DNA of 64,000 bases from SHZI01 sp963802215 (GCA_963802215.1 CAWDHQ010000002.1:620001-684000); one strand, 5' to 3'; shown: positions 33,138 through 41,849, counted from the first letter of the stretch. Notes: generated from the letters alone by a model not told the origin. Program-made: numbers and translations.

Positions 33138-35561
33138 GTGACTCGCACCACTGCTTACCGGCATTTGTTCCCCTGGCCGCTGCTTGCGGTGCTCCTGATC
33201 GCCGCCGGGTGTGGCTCCCCGCAGGAGAAGGCCGCCCGCCACCTCGATTCTGCCCGGCAGTTCTACGAAGCCGGCGATCTGGTGCGCGCAAAGCTCGAGC
33301 TGCGGACTACCCTGCAGATCGATCCCAGAAGTGCCAGTGCGCTGTACCTGATGGCGCTGATCAATGAGCGGGACGAGGATTACCCGGGCGTGCTGGCCAA
33401 TCTGCAGATGGCCGTCGAGGCCGACCCGAAGTACGTCGATGCGCGGGTAAAGCTCGGCAACTACTACGCTGTTGGCCGGAAGGTCGCCGAGACTCGCGAG
33501 CAGGCCGACGCCGCCATGGCCCTCGCGCCGAACAGCCCGTCCGTAAGGCTGCTCAATGCCTGGGCGTTCTACATCGCCGGAGAACGGGATAAAGCCCGGG
33601 ACGAAGCCCGAAACGCGCTGCTGCTCGATCCCAAACGTCGTGACGGGGTCACACTCGTCGCGAGCCTGTATGCCGAGGAAGGCCGCTTCGAGGAGGCCCT
33701 TGTCGTCATCGATGAGGGCATCAAGGTCGCTAGCAGGGACGACGCCGAGGACCTGCGGCGGGTGCGCGTGACCCTCCTCCTCCAGGCGGGCCAGTCAGCG
33801 GCGGCAGAACAGGAACTGAGGCTCCTGGCCGAGAATCACCCGGAGTCGTCCGCCTACGACATCGCGCTGGCGCGGATTTTCGTGTCCCAGAACCGGATGG
33901 CCGATGCCGAGGACCGCATCCGGTCACTGATCGTTCGCGATCCGGACAACGCGGCGTGGCGTGTGCAACTGGCCGGGCTTCTGGTCAGTGAGGGCAAACT
34001 TGGTGATGCGGAGGCCACGCTGAAACAGGCGGTCCGGGAGAACCCGGATTCGGGCGCGATGCGCTTTGCCCTCGCTGGGTTCTATGAGACCAACCAGCGC
34101 CCGGGCGACGCCCTCAAGATCTATTCGGCGATGGCGGGGGCCGATCCGGCGACGGATGAGTCCATGGCCGCCCGCAACCGGGTTGTCGCCCTGACGGCGG
34201 CCACCGACGAAAAGAAGGCGCGAGCTCTCCTGAAGGAGATCCTGGTCGATGCCCCCACCAACGTGGATGCGCTGATCTACCGGGCCGCCTTCAGCCTCCA
34301 GGACGACAAGCCCGGCGAGGCCATTGCGGACCTCCGTTCGGCTCTGGTGCGGCAGCCCGATTCCGAGCGTGCTCTCCTGCTCCTGGCCAGAACCTACGTG
34401 CGCAGCGGCGACGCGGCGCTTGCCGAGGACGCCTACCGGCGGCTCCTGACGGTCAATCCTTCGAGCAGCGCGGCCCGCCGGGAACTCGCCGCCGTCGTCA
34501 GCGGCCGTGGCGAGTTCAAGGAGTCCGAGCAGCTGTTGCGCGAGGCGCTACAACTCGCGCCGGGCGACGAGGCGTCATCCGGGGATCTCGTGGCCGCGCT
34601 CCTGGGGCAGGGGGATCTCAAGGGCGCCGAAGCCGAAGCCCGGCGGATGGCCAGTCTCGGCCCCGGGTCGGCACTGGCCAACTACCAGCTCGGCGTGGCC
34701 CTGCAACTCCAGAAGAACGAGGACCAGGCCATTGCAGCCTACAAGGCGGCGCTGAAGCAGAGTCCCCTGGCCGATCAGCCCCTGACCGATCTGGTGTTCC
34801 TGCTGATCCGGACTGGCAGGCGGGCGGAGGCCGAGGCCTACCTCGACCAGCACCTGGAGTCGAATCCCGGCCACGTAACGGCCAGGATCCTCCTGGCCAC
34901 GGTCTACCGGGACAGCGGCCGGGTTGATGCAGCGCGCGAGGCGCTCCGGGATTTCGTTGCCGCCCAGCCCGCAGCGGTCGGTGCCTATCTCGCCCTCGCG
35001 GGGCTCTATCCGCCGGATTCCGCCGAGCGGCTCTCGGTGCTGGCGGAGGCCCATGGCCGCAATCCTGCCGATCCCCGGATCGGCCTCGCCCTGGGTGCGG
35101 CGCACGAACGGCGACAGGCCTACGAGGACGCCATCCGCGTGTATGAGGAAGTGCTTGCCGCGGGCGTCCGCAATGACTACATCGTGAACAATCTGGCAGT
35201 CCTCCTCCTCGATGTCCGGTCGGACAAGGCCAGTTACGCGCGTGCCCTGAAGCTGGCCAAGGGCTTCGCCGAAGGCGCAGCGCATCCCGTCAACCTGGCC
35301 GTGCTCGGCTGGGCCTACTACCGCAACGGCGAATACGGCAATGCCACCCGGTTTCTCGAGCGGGCGGTCGCCGCGAGTCCTGACGCGAGCCCGCAGGTGC
35401 GCTATTACCTTGGAATGGCGTACCTGCAGTCGGGAAACACCACCGGTGCGCAGCGGGAACTGGAGCAGGCAGTGGAGTCGGCGGCGGCCACCGGGACCCT
35501 GTTCACTGGCCTGGACACAGCCCGTTCGACGCTGCGGTCCTTGCGGGCGCGGCCGGGCTGA
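33138..35561 (+). CDS. PrsT-like TPR-repeat lipoprotein
   Basis: The 807-residue protein has a lipoprotein signal (LLAVLLIAAGCGS) and then TPR repeats almost throughout, for example ARQFYEAGDLVRAKLELRTTLQIDP, YPGVLANLQMAVEADPKY and AFSLQDDKPGEAIADLRSALVRQP. Length, lipobox and continuous TPRs match the PEP-CTERM system protein PrsT, which accompanies exosortase loci and exopolysaccharide export. The CTERM-tailed proteins encoded just downstream support this. No exosortase, PrsK or PrsR gene is in the window. It could alternatively be a generic outer-membrane TPR assembly factor. Confidence 0.75.
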   Translation: MTRTTAYRHLFPWPLLAVLLIAAGCGSPQEKAARHLDSARQFYEAGDLVRAKLELRTTLQIDPRSASALYLMALINERDEDYPGVLANLQMAVEADPKYVDARVKLGNYYAVGRKVAETREQADAAMALAPNSPSVRLLNAWAFYIAGERDKARDEARNALLLDPKRRDGVTLVASLYAEEGRFEEALVVIDEGIKVASRDDAEDLRRVRVTLLLQAGQSAAAEQELRLLAENHPESSAYDIALARIFVSQNRMADAEDRIRSLIVRDPDNAAWRVQLAGLLVSEGKLGDAEATLKQAVRENPDSGAMRFALAGFYETNQRPGDALKIYSAMAGADPATDESMAARNRVVALTAATDEKKARALLKEILVDAPTNVDALIYRAAFSLQDDKPGEAIADLRSALVRQPDSERALLLLARTYVRSGDAALAEDAYRRLLTVNPSSSAARRELAAVVSGRGEFKESEQLLREALQLAPGDEASSGDLVAALLGQGDLKGAEAEARRMASLGPGSALANYQLGVALQLQKNEDQAIAAYKAALKQSPLADQPLTDLVFLLIRTGRRAEAEAYLDQHLESNPGHVTARILLATVYRDSGRVDAAREALRDFVAAQPAAVGAYLALAGLYPPDSAERLSVLAEAHGRNPADPRIGLALGAAHERRQAYEDAIRVYEEVLAAGVRNDYIVNNLAVLLLDVRSDKASYARALKLAKGFAEGAAHPVNLAVLGWAYYRNGEYGNATRFLERAVAASPDASPQVRYYLGMAYLQSGNTTGAQRELEQAVESAAATGTLFTGLDTARSTLRSLRARPG

Positions 35562-35639
35562 GTTGTTCTCCCGGGTGCCCCGCCGCGTGGGAGGGCAACC
35601 GCGTTTATGTTGAATAGGGCTTCCCCGGCGGTTGGAAGT

Positions 35640-35755
35640 GTGCGTATATTCGCCGCGTCTGGTCCACAACGAGAAAAACCGGGCCCGGTGACGCCGGGCT
35701 TCGGCAGGCCACGGATCTGCTCTCAGGCTGAGGATAGCCAGAGTGGGGAGCACGA
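35640..35755 (+). promoter_or_regulatory. conserved structured leader A upstream of a secreted paralogue
   Basis: TATATT (35645-35650), a hairpin GCCCGG-tgacg-CCGGGC (35683-35699) and the block CTGCTCTCAGGCTGAGGATAG (35717-35737), followed by GTGGGGAGC. The same order occurs before two paralogous genes (leaders B and C). The rest of the 306-bp gap 35562-35867 holds only the ribosome-binding site TGGAG. Confidence 0.7.
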
Positions 35756-35867
35756 AGGTCATGATCCGGTGCCGTTACTCGGGGCCAGGCCGAGGCGTCT
35801 TCCGTTGTCGCTCAATTGCGACGGTAGCCGCGTGGGGAACTCAGCCATACACACTCTGGAGTACACA

Positions 35868-36800
35868 ATGAAAAAGCTACTTGCCGGGCTCGTGCTCAGC
35901 GCCATCGCTGGCCCAGCCTTCTCCCAAAGCGTCATCTCGTTTGACGTGGTTTTCGACACGGTCTACGAGGCCTCTGGTGCCTTCGGCCCCACCCTGACTC
36001 CGGTGCAGCCCGGTCCCTTCAACGCGGGCCCGATCGCGGCGCCAAACCTCACCGCGACAGTGATCCTGAGTTCGGTGGCCAGTGGCACCCAGCTGACCAA
36101 TGCCAACGGCGCACTCAACCAGATCACGCTGAACGGCAGCTTCTCCACCACGAGCGGCTACTCACCGTCCAACGGCTGGTCGACGCACACCTTCAGCAAC
36201 GCCACCTACGACCTCTACAAGCCGAACAGCTACTTTGCCCTGGACTTCGTGTCGAGCCCGACGAACTGGCCGATTTTCACGGCAACGGCGGCGAACGGCA
36301 CGTTGTCGGATCAGGGCCCCGCGTCGATCTACGGCGGAACCTGCCCGGACTTCAGCTTCCCGGGTGTGAATTGCGCCAGCGCCCAGTCGGCGGGGACCGG
36401 TACCGGCACCAGCCCGGCCGCCCTCTTTGCCCCCGGCACGCAGATCTACAACGGCTCAGCCGTGTTCCCGACGCTGGCCAATGCCGGGAATTACGGGCTC
36501 ATTGGTGGTTCCTACAGCCAGACCAACGCGGGATCCGGCCTCGGCTTCGAGAACGGCATGGACGCCTTCGCTTTTCAGGGCGTGCTGGATACCGCCAACA
36601 CCCAGGGCCTGGGTCCGTCCCAGCCCTACCTGGACGGTGTCAACGGTTACCCGGGCAAGGTCCGGTTCCTGACCTTCTCGTCGTCGGGTAACACCGCCTA
36701 CATGGTCGAGGGACACATCGTTCCGGTGCCGGCTGCCGTGTGGTTGTTCGGCTCCGCGCTGGGGATTCTCGGCTACGCGCGTCGTCGCGCAACGGCCTAG
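35868..36800 (+). CDS. secreted protein with VPVPA-type CTERM tail (paralogue 1 of 3)
   Basis: This 310-residue protein from ATG 35868 has a signal peptide (LLAGLVLSAIAGPAFSQ). It shares with the proteins at 37872-38816 and 39384-40622 the blocks VIxFDVVFDxVYEASGAF, GTQLTNANGALNQITLNGSF, SPSNGWSxHTF, GTLSDxGPAxxYGG and GLGFENGMDAFAFQGVLD. It ends in VPVPAAVWLFGSALGILGYARRRATA (written in full: motif VPVPA, hydrophobic helix, Arg cluster), the layout of VPLPA/PEP-CTERM sorting tails that exosortases process. I do not recognise the main domain. It is likely a surface or exopolysaccharide-matrix protein. Confidence 0.8.
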   Translation: MKKLLAGLVLSAIAGPAFSQSVISFDVVFDTVYEASGAFGPTLTPVQPGPFNAGPIAAPNLTATVILSSVASGTQLTNANGALNQITLNGSFSTTSGYSPSNGWSTHTFSNATYDLYKPNSYFALDFVSSPTNWPIFTATAANGTLSDQGPASIYGGTCPDFSFPGVNCASAQSAGTGTGTSPAALFAPGTQIYNGSAVFPTLANAGNYGLIGGSYSQTNAGSGLGFENGMDAFAFQGVLDTANTQGLGPSQPYLDGVNGYPGKVRFLTFSSSGNTAYMVEGHIVPVPAAVWLFGSALGILGYARRRATA

Positions 36801-36859
36801 GTCCAGAGCGGCACTGCGCCAGCCGGGGTGGTCGACCCCGGAATGACCGAAAAGGGAAA

Positions 36860-36888
36860 GGGGGCCTGCGTGCGCAGGCCCCCTTTTT
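36860..36888 (+). terminator. Rho-independent terminator after secreted paralogue 1
   Basis: GGGGGCCTGC-gtgc-GCAGGCCCCC followed directly by TTTTT: a perfect 10-bp stem with a 4-nt loop and a T-run, 60 bp after the stop at 36800. Confidence 0.9.
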
Positions 36889-36948
36889 CGAAGTCCGGCT
36901 TGCCGGTCGGCCCGGCTCCGGTGATGTGAACAAGCCGAGGAGGAACCG

Positions 36949-37653
36949 ATGCGCCCGGCATTTGCCGCGTTGGCTGCATTAGCGGCCGCCTTCTGCGCCA
37001 TCCCTGCCCACGCCGTCAGCTTTTCCAATATCAACGGAATCAGCGTCGAGTTCCCGGCCGGTGCCCTCTCGTTCGCGGACGAGCTCGTGGACTTCTCGCC
37101 CGGAGTCGTATTCGATGCTGCGCGGGGTCTGACCATTCCGCTGGCTCCCTACCTGGACGGCCGAAACGCGCTGGGCGTGCCGGACATGGACCTCCTGCAG
37201 TCACTCAGCTGCTTCGACGGCACGCCAACGGCCCAGGACTGCCGGTTTGCCTCGCTCGGGTCCGGCGGATCGCTGACGGTCCGGTTCACGGACAACTTGC
37301 TGACGGGCAGCGGGACCCCGGTCCCCGACCTGTGGGTCTTCGAGGCCGGTCCCGCCGACCTGACTTTCGTGGATGTAAGCGTCGACGGCAGCAGCTGGTT
37401 CGCCGTCGGTACGATCGACGGCTTCACGGGCGTGGACCTCGATGCCTTCGGCTTTGGCACCAGCGACGCCTTTGCCTTCGTGCGCCTCCGCGACGCGCCC
37501 GGCGGGCAGTCCAGCGGCGACACGCTCGGGGCAGATATCGATGCCATTGGCGCGATCAGTACGGTTAGTCCTGTGCCCCTGCCGGCCTCGGGCCTGCTTC
37601 TGGGTTTCGCCCTGCTCGGACTGGCCCGCCGGCGCGGCCGCACCGGCCGCTGA
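36949..37653 (+). CDS. VPLPA-CTERM secreted protein
   Basis: This 234-residue protein has a signal peptide (ALAALAAAFCAIPAHA) and a mature beta-rich domain (GGSLTVRFTDNLLTGSG, DLWVFEAGPADLTFVDVSVDGSSWFAVG). That domain looks like the cell-surface beta-sandwich found in many PEP-CTERM proteins. The tail reads SPVPLPASGLLLGFALLGLARRRGR, a textbook VPLPA-CTERM sorting signal. It is unrelated to the three paralogues beside it and lies between a strong terminator and leader B, so it is its own transcription unit. It starts at ATG 36949, with GAGGA 6 bp upstream. Confidence 0.85.
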   Translation: MRPAFAALAALAAAFCAIPAHAVSFSNINGISVEFPAGALSFADELVDFSPGVVFDAARGLTIPLAPYLDGRNALGVPDMDLLQSLSCFDGTPTAQDCRFASLGSGGSLTVRFTDNLLTGSGTPVPDLWVFEAGPADLTFVDVSVDGSSWFAVGTIDGFTGVDLDAFGFGTSDAFAFVRLRDAPGGQSSGDTLGADIDAIGAISTVSPVPLPASGLLLGFALLGLARRRGRTGR

Positions 37654-37699
37654 CTGAGCACCGGCCGCGCAAAAAATTGCCGCGTACTGCGCCTGGAGT

Positions 37700-37815
37700 T
37701 TCGCGTATATTATTTTCACTGACTGACTACGCCGACCCGGGCATCTGCCCGGGGGAATACCACGATCCGCTCTCACGCTGAGGATAGAGACGGTTTCTGG
37801 GGCACTGGGTAACGA
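37700..37815 (+). promoter_or_regulatory. conserved structured leader B upstream of a secreted paralogue
   Basis: TATATT (37706-37711), hairpin CCCGGGC-atct-GCCCGGG (37736-37753) and the block ATCCGCTCTCACGCTGAGGATAG (37764-37786), then a CTGGGGCA segment. The order and block match leaders A and C. The gene start follows at 37872 after GGAGGTCTGTGTC. Confidence 0.7.
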
Positions 37816-37871
37816 TCACCGGGAATTCCGCAAAAGAACGAATCGTTTTCGCGAATCCGGAGGTCTGTGTC

Positions 37872-38816
37872 ATGAAGAAGGTTCTCGCTGGGCTGGTGCT
37901 CGCTGCGTCCGCGGGCGTCACCAACGCCCAGAGCGTCATCGCATTCGACGTGATTTTCGACAAGGTGTACGAGGCATCGGGCGCGTTCACGCCGAACATC
38001 ACGGCGATTGCGCCGGGTCCCTTCAGTGCCACGATTCCGCCGGTGGAACTTACCGGCAGGGTGGTCCTAACCGCAGTTCCCGCCGGTACCCAGCTCACGA
38101 ACGCCGGGGGCGCCCTGAACCAGATCACGCTGAACGGAAGCTTTTCGACGCAGAGCGGCTTCTCGCCGTCCAATGGCTGGTCCGTCCACAGCTTCGACAA
38201 CGCGGTCTTCGACCTCTACAAGCCGGCCAGTTACCTGGCACTCGACGCGGCAACCAATCCCAACGACTGGCCGGTCTTTTCGGCGACCAGCAACAACGGC
38301 ACGTTGTCTGATCACGGCCCCGCCTCGAACTACGGCGGCAGCTGTCCGTTCCCCGCCGGCTGCCTGAGCGCCGCGTCGGCGGGCACGCCGGACGGGACGG
38401 CGTCCTATGACCTCTTCGATGCCGGGACGCCCGTCTTCCTGGGCACGGCCCTTTTCCCGGCCAGCTTCAGGGATTCCGGGAATTACCCCCTGGCCTCGGG
38501 ATCGGCAACCCAGACAAATCCCTCCACGGGCCTTGGCTTCGATAACGGCATGGATGCCTTCGCCTTGCAGGGCGTTCTCGATGTGACGAATTCCCAGGGC
38601 AATGGCGCTTCCCAGCTCTACCCCGATGGCGTCGGTGGCCGTCCGGGCATCGTCCGCGTGGCGACCTTCTCCAGCACGGGCAATACGGTCTACGTGGTTG
38701 AGGGTCGCGTGGTCTACACAACCCCGGTGCCCGCGCCTGCCACGGGCTGGCTGCTGGCAACGGCTGTTGGAATCGCTGTTCCGGTGCTGCGCAAGCGCCG
38801 ACGCCAGCCTGGCTGA
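37872..38816 (+). CDS. secreted protein with VPAPA-type CTERM tail (paralogue 2 of 3)
   Basis: This 314-residue protein has signal peptide VLAGLVLAASAGVTNAQ. The same block order as paralogue 1 is present (VIAFDVIFDKVYEASGAF, GTQLTNAGGALNQITLNG, SPSNGWSVHSF, GLGFDNGMDAFALQGVLD, FSSTGNTVYVVEG). The tail is TPVPAPATGWLLATAVG, a second hydrophobic half, then RKRRRQPG, a CTERM-like sorting end that is less canonical than its sibling's. It is preceded by leader B. A surface or matrix role is inferred from the tail and the PrsT-like neighbour. Confidence 0.78.
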   Translation: MKKVLAGLVLAASAGVTNAQSVIAFDVIFDKVYEASGAFTPNITAIAPGPFSATIPPVELTGRVVLTAVPAGTQLTNAGGALNQITLNGSFSTQSGFSPSNGWSVHSFDNAVFDLYKPASYLALDAATNPNDWPVFSATSNNGTLSDHGPASNYGGSCPFPAGCLSAASAGTPDGTASYDLFDAGTPVFLGTALFPASFRDSGNYPLASGSATQTNPSTGLGFDNGMDAFALQGVLDVTNSQGNGASQLYPDGVGGRPGIVRVATFSSTGNTVYVVEGRVVYTTPVPAPATGWLLATAVGIAVPVLRKRRRQPG

Positions 38817-38838
38817 CCACGGGCTACCGGCGGGCCCG

Positions 38839-39327
38839 ATGCGTATCCTCAAAACTCCGTTGTGGCGGGGTTTTCTCTTTCCGGTAGCGCTGCTTGCGTT
38901 GTTACTTCTTGCTGTCCCGACGCTGGCCGGGGAGCAGCCGCAGGAACTGCCGCGCATCCAGCTTGGCGCCGGCATTCATGTCATCCAGGCCCAGGTCGCG
39001 TTGACACCGTCTCAACACCAGACCGGGCTGATGTTTCGCGAGACCATGCTCCCCAACGATGGGATGCTGTTCGTTTTTCAGCAGGCACGCCAGCAATGCC
39101 TCTGGATGAAGAACACCGTGCTGCCACTCTCGGCTGCCTTCGTCGCCGACGATGGCAGGATCGTGAATATCGAAGACATGGTGCCAGGGTCGCTCGACAG
39201 GCATTGCTCGACAGCGCCGGTGCGCTTCGTGCTGGAGATGAATCGAGGCTGGTTTTCCCAGCGGGGAATTAGCCCGGGGTTCCGCCTGCAGGGCGGTCCC
39301 TTCCCGGGAACTGGCCAGGCCCCGTAG
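38839..39327 (+). CDS. exported DUF192 protein
   Basis: The 162-residue protein from ATG 38839 has signal peptide ALLALLLLAVPTLAG and then a DUF192 domain: VIQAQVALTPSQHQTGLMFRE, NDGMLFVFQ, CLWMKNTVLPLSAAFV and MVPGSLDRHCSTAPVRFVLEMNRGW. The family is widespread, small and exported, with no settled biochemical function. It starts 22 bp after paralogue 2 and probably shares its transcript. Confidence 0.88.
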   Translation: MRILKTPLWRGFLFPVALLALLLLAVPTLAGEQPQELPRIQLGAGIHVIQAQVALTPSQHQTGLMFRETMLPNDGMLFVFQQARQQCLWMKNTVLPLSAAFVADDGRIVNIEDMVPGSLDRHCSTAPVRFVLEMNRGWFSQRGISPGFRLQGGPFPGTGQAP

Positions 39328-39328
39328 T

Positions 39329-39369
39329 CCGTCGCCGTGCCGCGCAGAGGTTGCGCGGCACGGCGACGG
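39329..39369. terminator. 18-bp perfect hairpin between convergent genes, candidate bidirectional terminator
   Basis: CCGTCGCCGTGCCGCGCA, loop GAGGT, then its exact complement. The hairpin starts one base after the DUF192 stop and ends 14 bp before the end of the convergent gene. There is no T-run, so termination would depend on hairpin strength or Rho. Confidence 0.6.
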
Positions 39370-39383
39370 GGCAGGCAAATGAG

Positions 39384-40622
39384 TTACGGACCGGCGCCCG
39401 GGCCCGGGGGTGTGCCGAGTCTGCCGCGGAAGAGCCCGGTATCCTGGGCATTGACGCTACCGCTGCAGTTGAGGTCGGCCTTGTTGAAGGTCGGGGCGAC
39501 GCTCGGTGACCCGAGCAGTTGCCGGAACAGCCCGGTGTCCTGCGCATTCGTCGACCCGTTGTTGTTCATGTCCCCGTCGCAGCGATTGCCGAACCCGTCG
39601 TTGTCGGAGTCGCACTGGGCCGCCGCGCCGGTGTTGTTGGCCAGCAGGCGGCAGTTGTCGCAGGCATTGCCCCGGGCGTCCCCGTCGGTGTCGGCCTGGT
39701 TCCAGTTGGACACGGCAGGGCAGTTATCGAGGCCGTCAGGAACGCCGTCGACGTCCGCATCCACGATGGGCGTCACGATCTTGCCCTCGATCATGTACGC
39801 GGTATTGCCCGTGCTGGAGACCGTCAGGAAGCGGACGATGCCCGGATACCCGTTGACGCCGTTGACGTACGGTTGCGACGAGCCGTTGCCCTGCGAGTTC
39901 GTGGTGTCGAGCACCCCCTGGAACGCGAAGGCATCGATGCCATTCTCGAAGCCAAGGCCCGTGCTCGGAACCGTCTGGCTGTAGGTGCCGCTGATCAGCG
40001 GATAGTTCCCCGCATTTGCCAGCGTCGGGAACGAGGGCAGGCTGGTGCCGGTGTTGTAGATATTCGTCCCCGATGGGTACAGGGCGTAGGTACCCGCACC
40101 ACCGCCGTTCCCGGCCGGTTGCGCGCTGGCGCAGCCGAAGAAATACGGGCAGGTGCCGCCGTAGGCGGCGGCCGGGCCGTGATCCGAGAGGAAGCCGTTC
40201 GCCGACGTGGCGATGAAGGTCGGCCAGTCGTTCGGGTTGGTGACGAAGTCGATGGCGAAGAAGCTGTTGCCGGCGGGCTTCAGCAGGTTGAACGTCGCTC
40301 CATTGAATGTGTGCACCGACCAGCCATTCGACGGTGAATTGCCGCTCTCCGTCGAGAAAGTGCCATTCAGGGTGATGGTGTTCACCGCCGTCAACTGCGT
40401 GCCACTGGGAACGGCGCTCATGACCACGCGGGCCTTGAGGCTGGGTGGCGCAACCGGCTGGTTGCCGTTGAAGGGTCCGGGCCCGACCGGCGTGAGGTTG
40501 GGCGTGAACGCGCCGGACGCTTCGTACACCTGGTCAAACACGACGTCGAAAATGAGCACGCTCTGGGCATTCGACGCGGCCGCACTCAGGCCGAGCGCGA
40601 GCCCAACTAGAAACTTCCTCAT
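39384..40622 (-). CDS. secreted protein with thrombospondin-3 and dockerin repeats (paralogue 3 of 3)
   Basis: The 412-residue protein begins with signal peptide FLVGLALGLSAAASNAQ. Residues about 20-275 follow the same block order as paralogues 1 and 2 (FDVVFDQVYEASGAF, SPSNGWSVHTF, GLGFENGIDAFAFQGVLD, VSSTGNTAYMIEG). In place of a CTERM tail it carries calcium-binding thrombospondin type-3 repeats (DADVDGVPDGLDNCP, DSDNDGFGNRCDGD). Two dockerin-like repeats follow, each with NAQDTGLFR, and the end is Pro/Gly-rich. The surface attachment mode therefore differs from its siblings. It is transcribed leftward from leader C. Confidence 0.85.
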   Translation of the reverse strand: MRKFLVGLALGLSAAASNAQSVLIFDVVFDQVYEASGAFTPNLTPVGPGPFNGNQPVAPPSLKARVVMSAVPSGTQLTAVNTITLNGTFSTESGNSPSNGWSVHTFNGATFNLLKPAGNSFFAIDFVTNPNDWPTFIATSANGFLSDHGPAAAYGGTCPYFFGCASAQPAGNGGGAGTYALYPSGTNIYNTGTSLPSFPTLANAGNYPLISGTYSQTVPSTGLGFENGIDAFAFQGVLDTTNSQGNGSSQPYVNGVNGYPGIVRFLTVSSTGNTAYMIEGKIVTPIVDADVDGVPDGLDNCPAVSNWNQADTDGDARGNACDNCRLLANNTGAAAQCDSDNDGFGNRCDGDMNNNGSTNAQDTGLFRQLLGSPSVAPTFNKADLNCSGSVNAQDTGLFRGRLGTPPGPGAGP

Positions 40623-40689
40623 GACAGAGACCTCCGGAATTTGAGATGGGTTGCTTTGTATCGTCTAGTTATGCAATTCCCCGGCGGTC

Positions 40690-40790
40690 AGTTCTCAGAG
40701 CTCCCCCAGACTGTTTCTATCCTCAGCGTGAGAGCGGACTCGTGGTTCGAAGTCCGGGCTTGCGCCCGGCACGCCAAAATATACTCCGAT
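40690..40790 (-). promoter_or_regulatory. conserved structured leader C upstream of a secreted paralogue
   Basis: On the minus strand: TATATT (40783-40778), hairpin CCGGGC-gcaa-GCCCGG (40769-40754), block GTCCGCTCTCACGCTGAGGATAG (40740-40718), then CTGGGGGAGC. Order, spacing and sequence match leaders A and B. The outer GUCC/GGAU pair keeps base pairing seen as AUCC/GGAU in B. It ends about 70 bp before the ATG at 40622, which GGAGGTCTCTGTC precedes. Confidence 0.7.
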
Positions 40791-40925
40791 CCCGCTGGCG
40801 GGCCAGTCTTAGCGACGCGATGTCCCGCGTTATGTGTAATTTCCCCTGTCGATCGGCGACGTTTGGAACGGGGAAGCCCTGGCGCGGCTCTGGCTGTCGC
40901 CCTGCAGGCTTGAGACTGGGTCGAC

Positions 40926-40953
40926 TTGTAATTACCATCCATAAAAGATTAAT
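40926..40953 (+). promoter_or_regulatory. AT-rich promoter candidate of the cysD-cysNC region
   Basis: TTGTAA (40926-40931), a 16-bp spacer, and ATTAAT (40948-40953) lie in a conspicuously AT-rich patch just before GTG 40977. CysB-type activators favour such sequence, but no defined CysB site is claimed. The rest of the gap 40623-40976 is leader C and unassigned sequence. Confidence 0.35.
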
Positions 40954-40976
40954 AGTTCGAAAAATGCGGATGGACC

Positions 40977-41849
40977 GTGGCCACTCCCACCGACAGCACT
41001 GAAACCCTGAACGAGAAGCGGCGGCGGGCCGTTGAGCTGCGCCTGGCCGGCGCCTCTCTGGCGACGATCAGGGGCGCCACGGGCCTCAGCGCCCCGACGG
41101 TCATTGCGGCCAACAAGGCTTTCGTCGCGGGTGGCTGGCCGGCCGTTCCCGTGCGGGCCCTGGGCCGGCGCGTTGGCCAGGGGCGCCGCCTGCTGGCCGC
41201 GCAGGAGCAGGAACTGCACCGGGCTATCTTCACATCAACTCCCGATGCCCACGGCCTGACCGATGCCCTCTGGTCCGTGGCCGCGGTGCAGGCGCTGCTC
41301 CGGGCCCGCTGGAAAGTGTCCCTTGCCGAGACCTCGGTGCTCCGCTACCTGACTGGCTGGGGGATGGACCTCCGGCCTTTGCGGGACGTCGCCCCGGCCA
41401 GCGGAGCCGAGAAGCGCTGGTTCAGTGCCGAGCTTCCCCGCCAGCTGAGCCGCGCCCGGTCCCGGCGCGCGAAAATCTATTGGGCCGGGGAGCTCAGCGT
41501 TGGCGAACCCGCGATGCGTATCCTGTGCGGCACGAACCTTCGGGGTCGGCCCTGCTGGTTCCCGCTCCCGGCCCCGAACCAGGTGGACGGTTACAGCGAC
41601 TTCCTGGAGCGCCTCGTCAAGGAAGCAGCTGGCCCGGTTTGCGTCCTGCTCCACGGCGTCGATGCGCGCCAGAGTCCCGATCTTGCCGCCTGGATCGGGA
41701 CCCGGAGCGACCGGCTGGTGGTGGTCCCATGCCCCATCAGCCTGAACCGCGCCCTCCAGCACGCTCCCGCGGCCTCGCCCGGCAGGTCGCGCGCTTCCGG
41801 TCCGCCACGACCCTCGCGGGCTCAACCCGTTGCCGTCAGGAACTCCTCC
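40977..41849 (+). CDS. IS630-transposase-derived HTH/DDE-like region open into cysD
   Basis: An open frame starts at GTG 40977 and reads in frame, with no stop, into cysD; translated throughout it would give 590 residues. Residues about 10-60 are a homeodomain-like helix-turn-helix (KRRRAVELRLAGASLATIRG, TGLSAPTVIAANKAFVAGGW). Residues about 75-135 resemble the second winged helix of IS630 transposases (HGLTDALWSVAAVQALL, TSVLRYLTGWGMDLR). The rest looks like the DDE fold, but the catalytic positions are lost: IYWAGELSV for the DE motif, LLHGVDARQS for the DN..H motif, CPISLNRAL for SPELNP.E. I infer a domesticated, DNA-binding, catalytically dead transposase that either regulates cysDNC or is fused to CysD. 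Confidence 0.65.
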
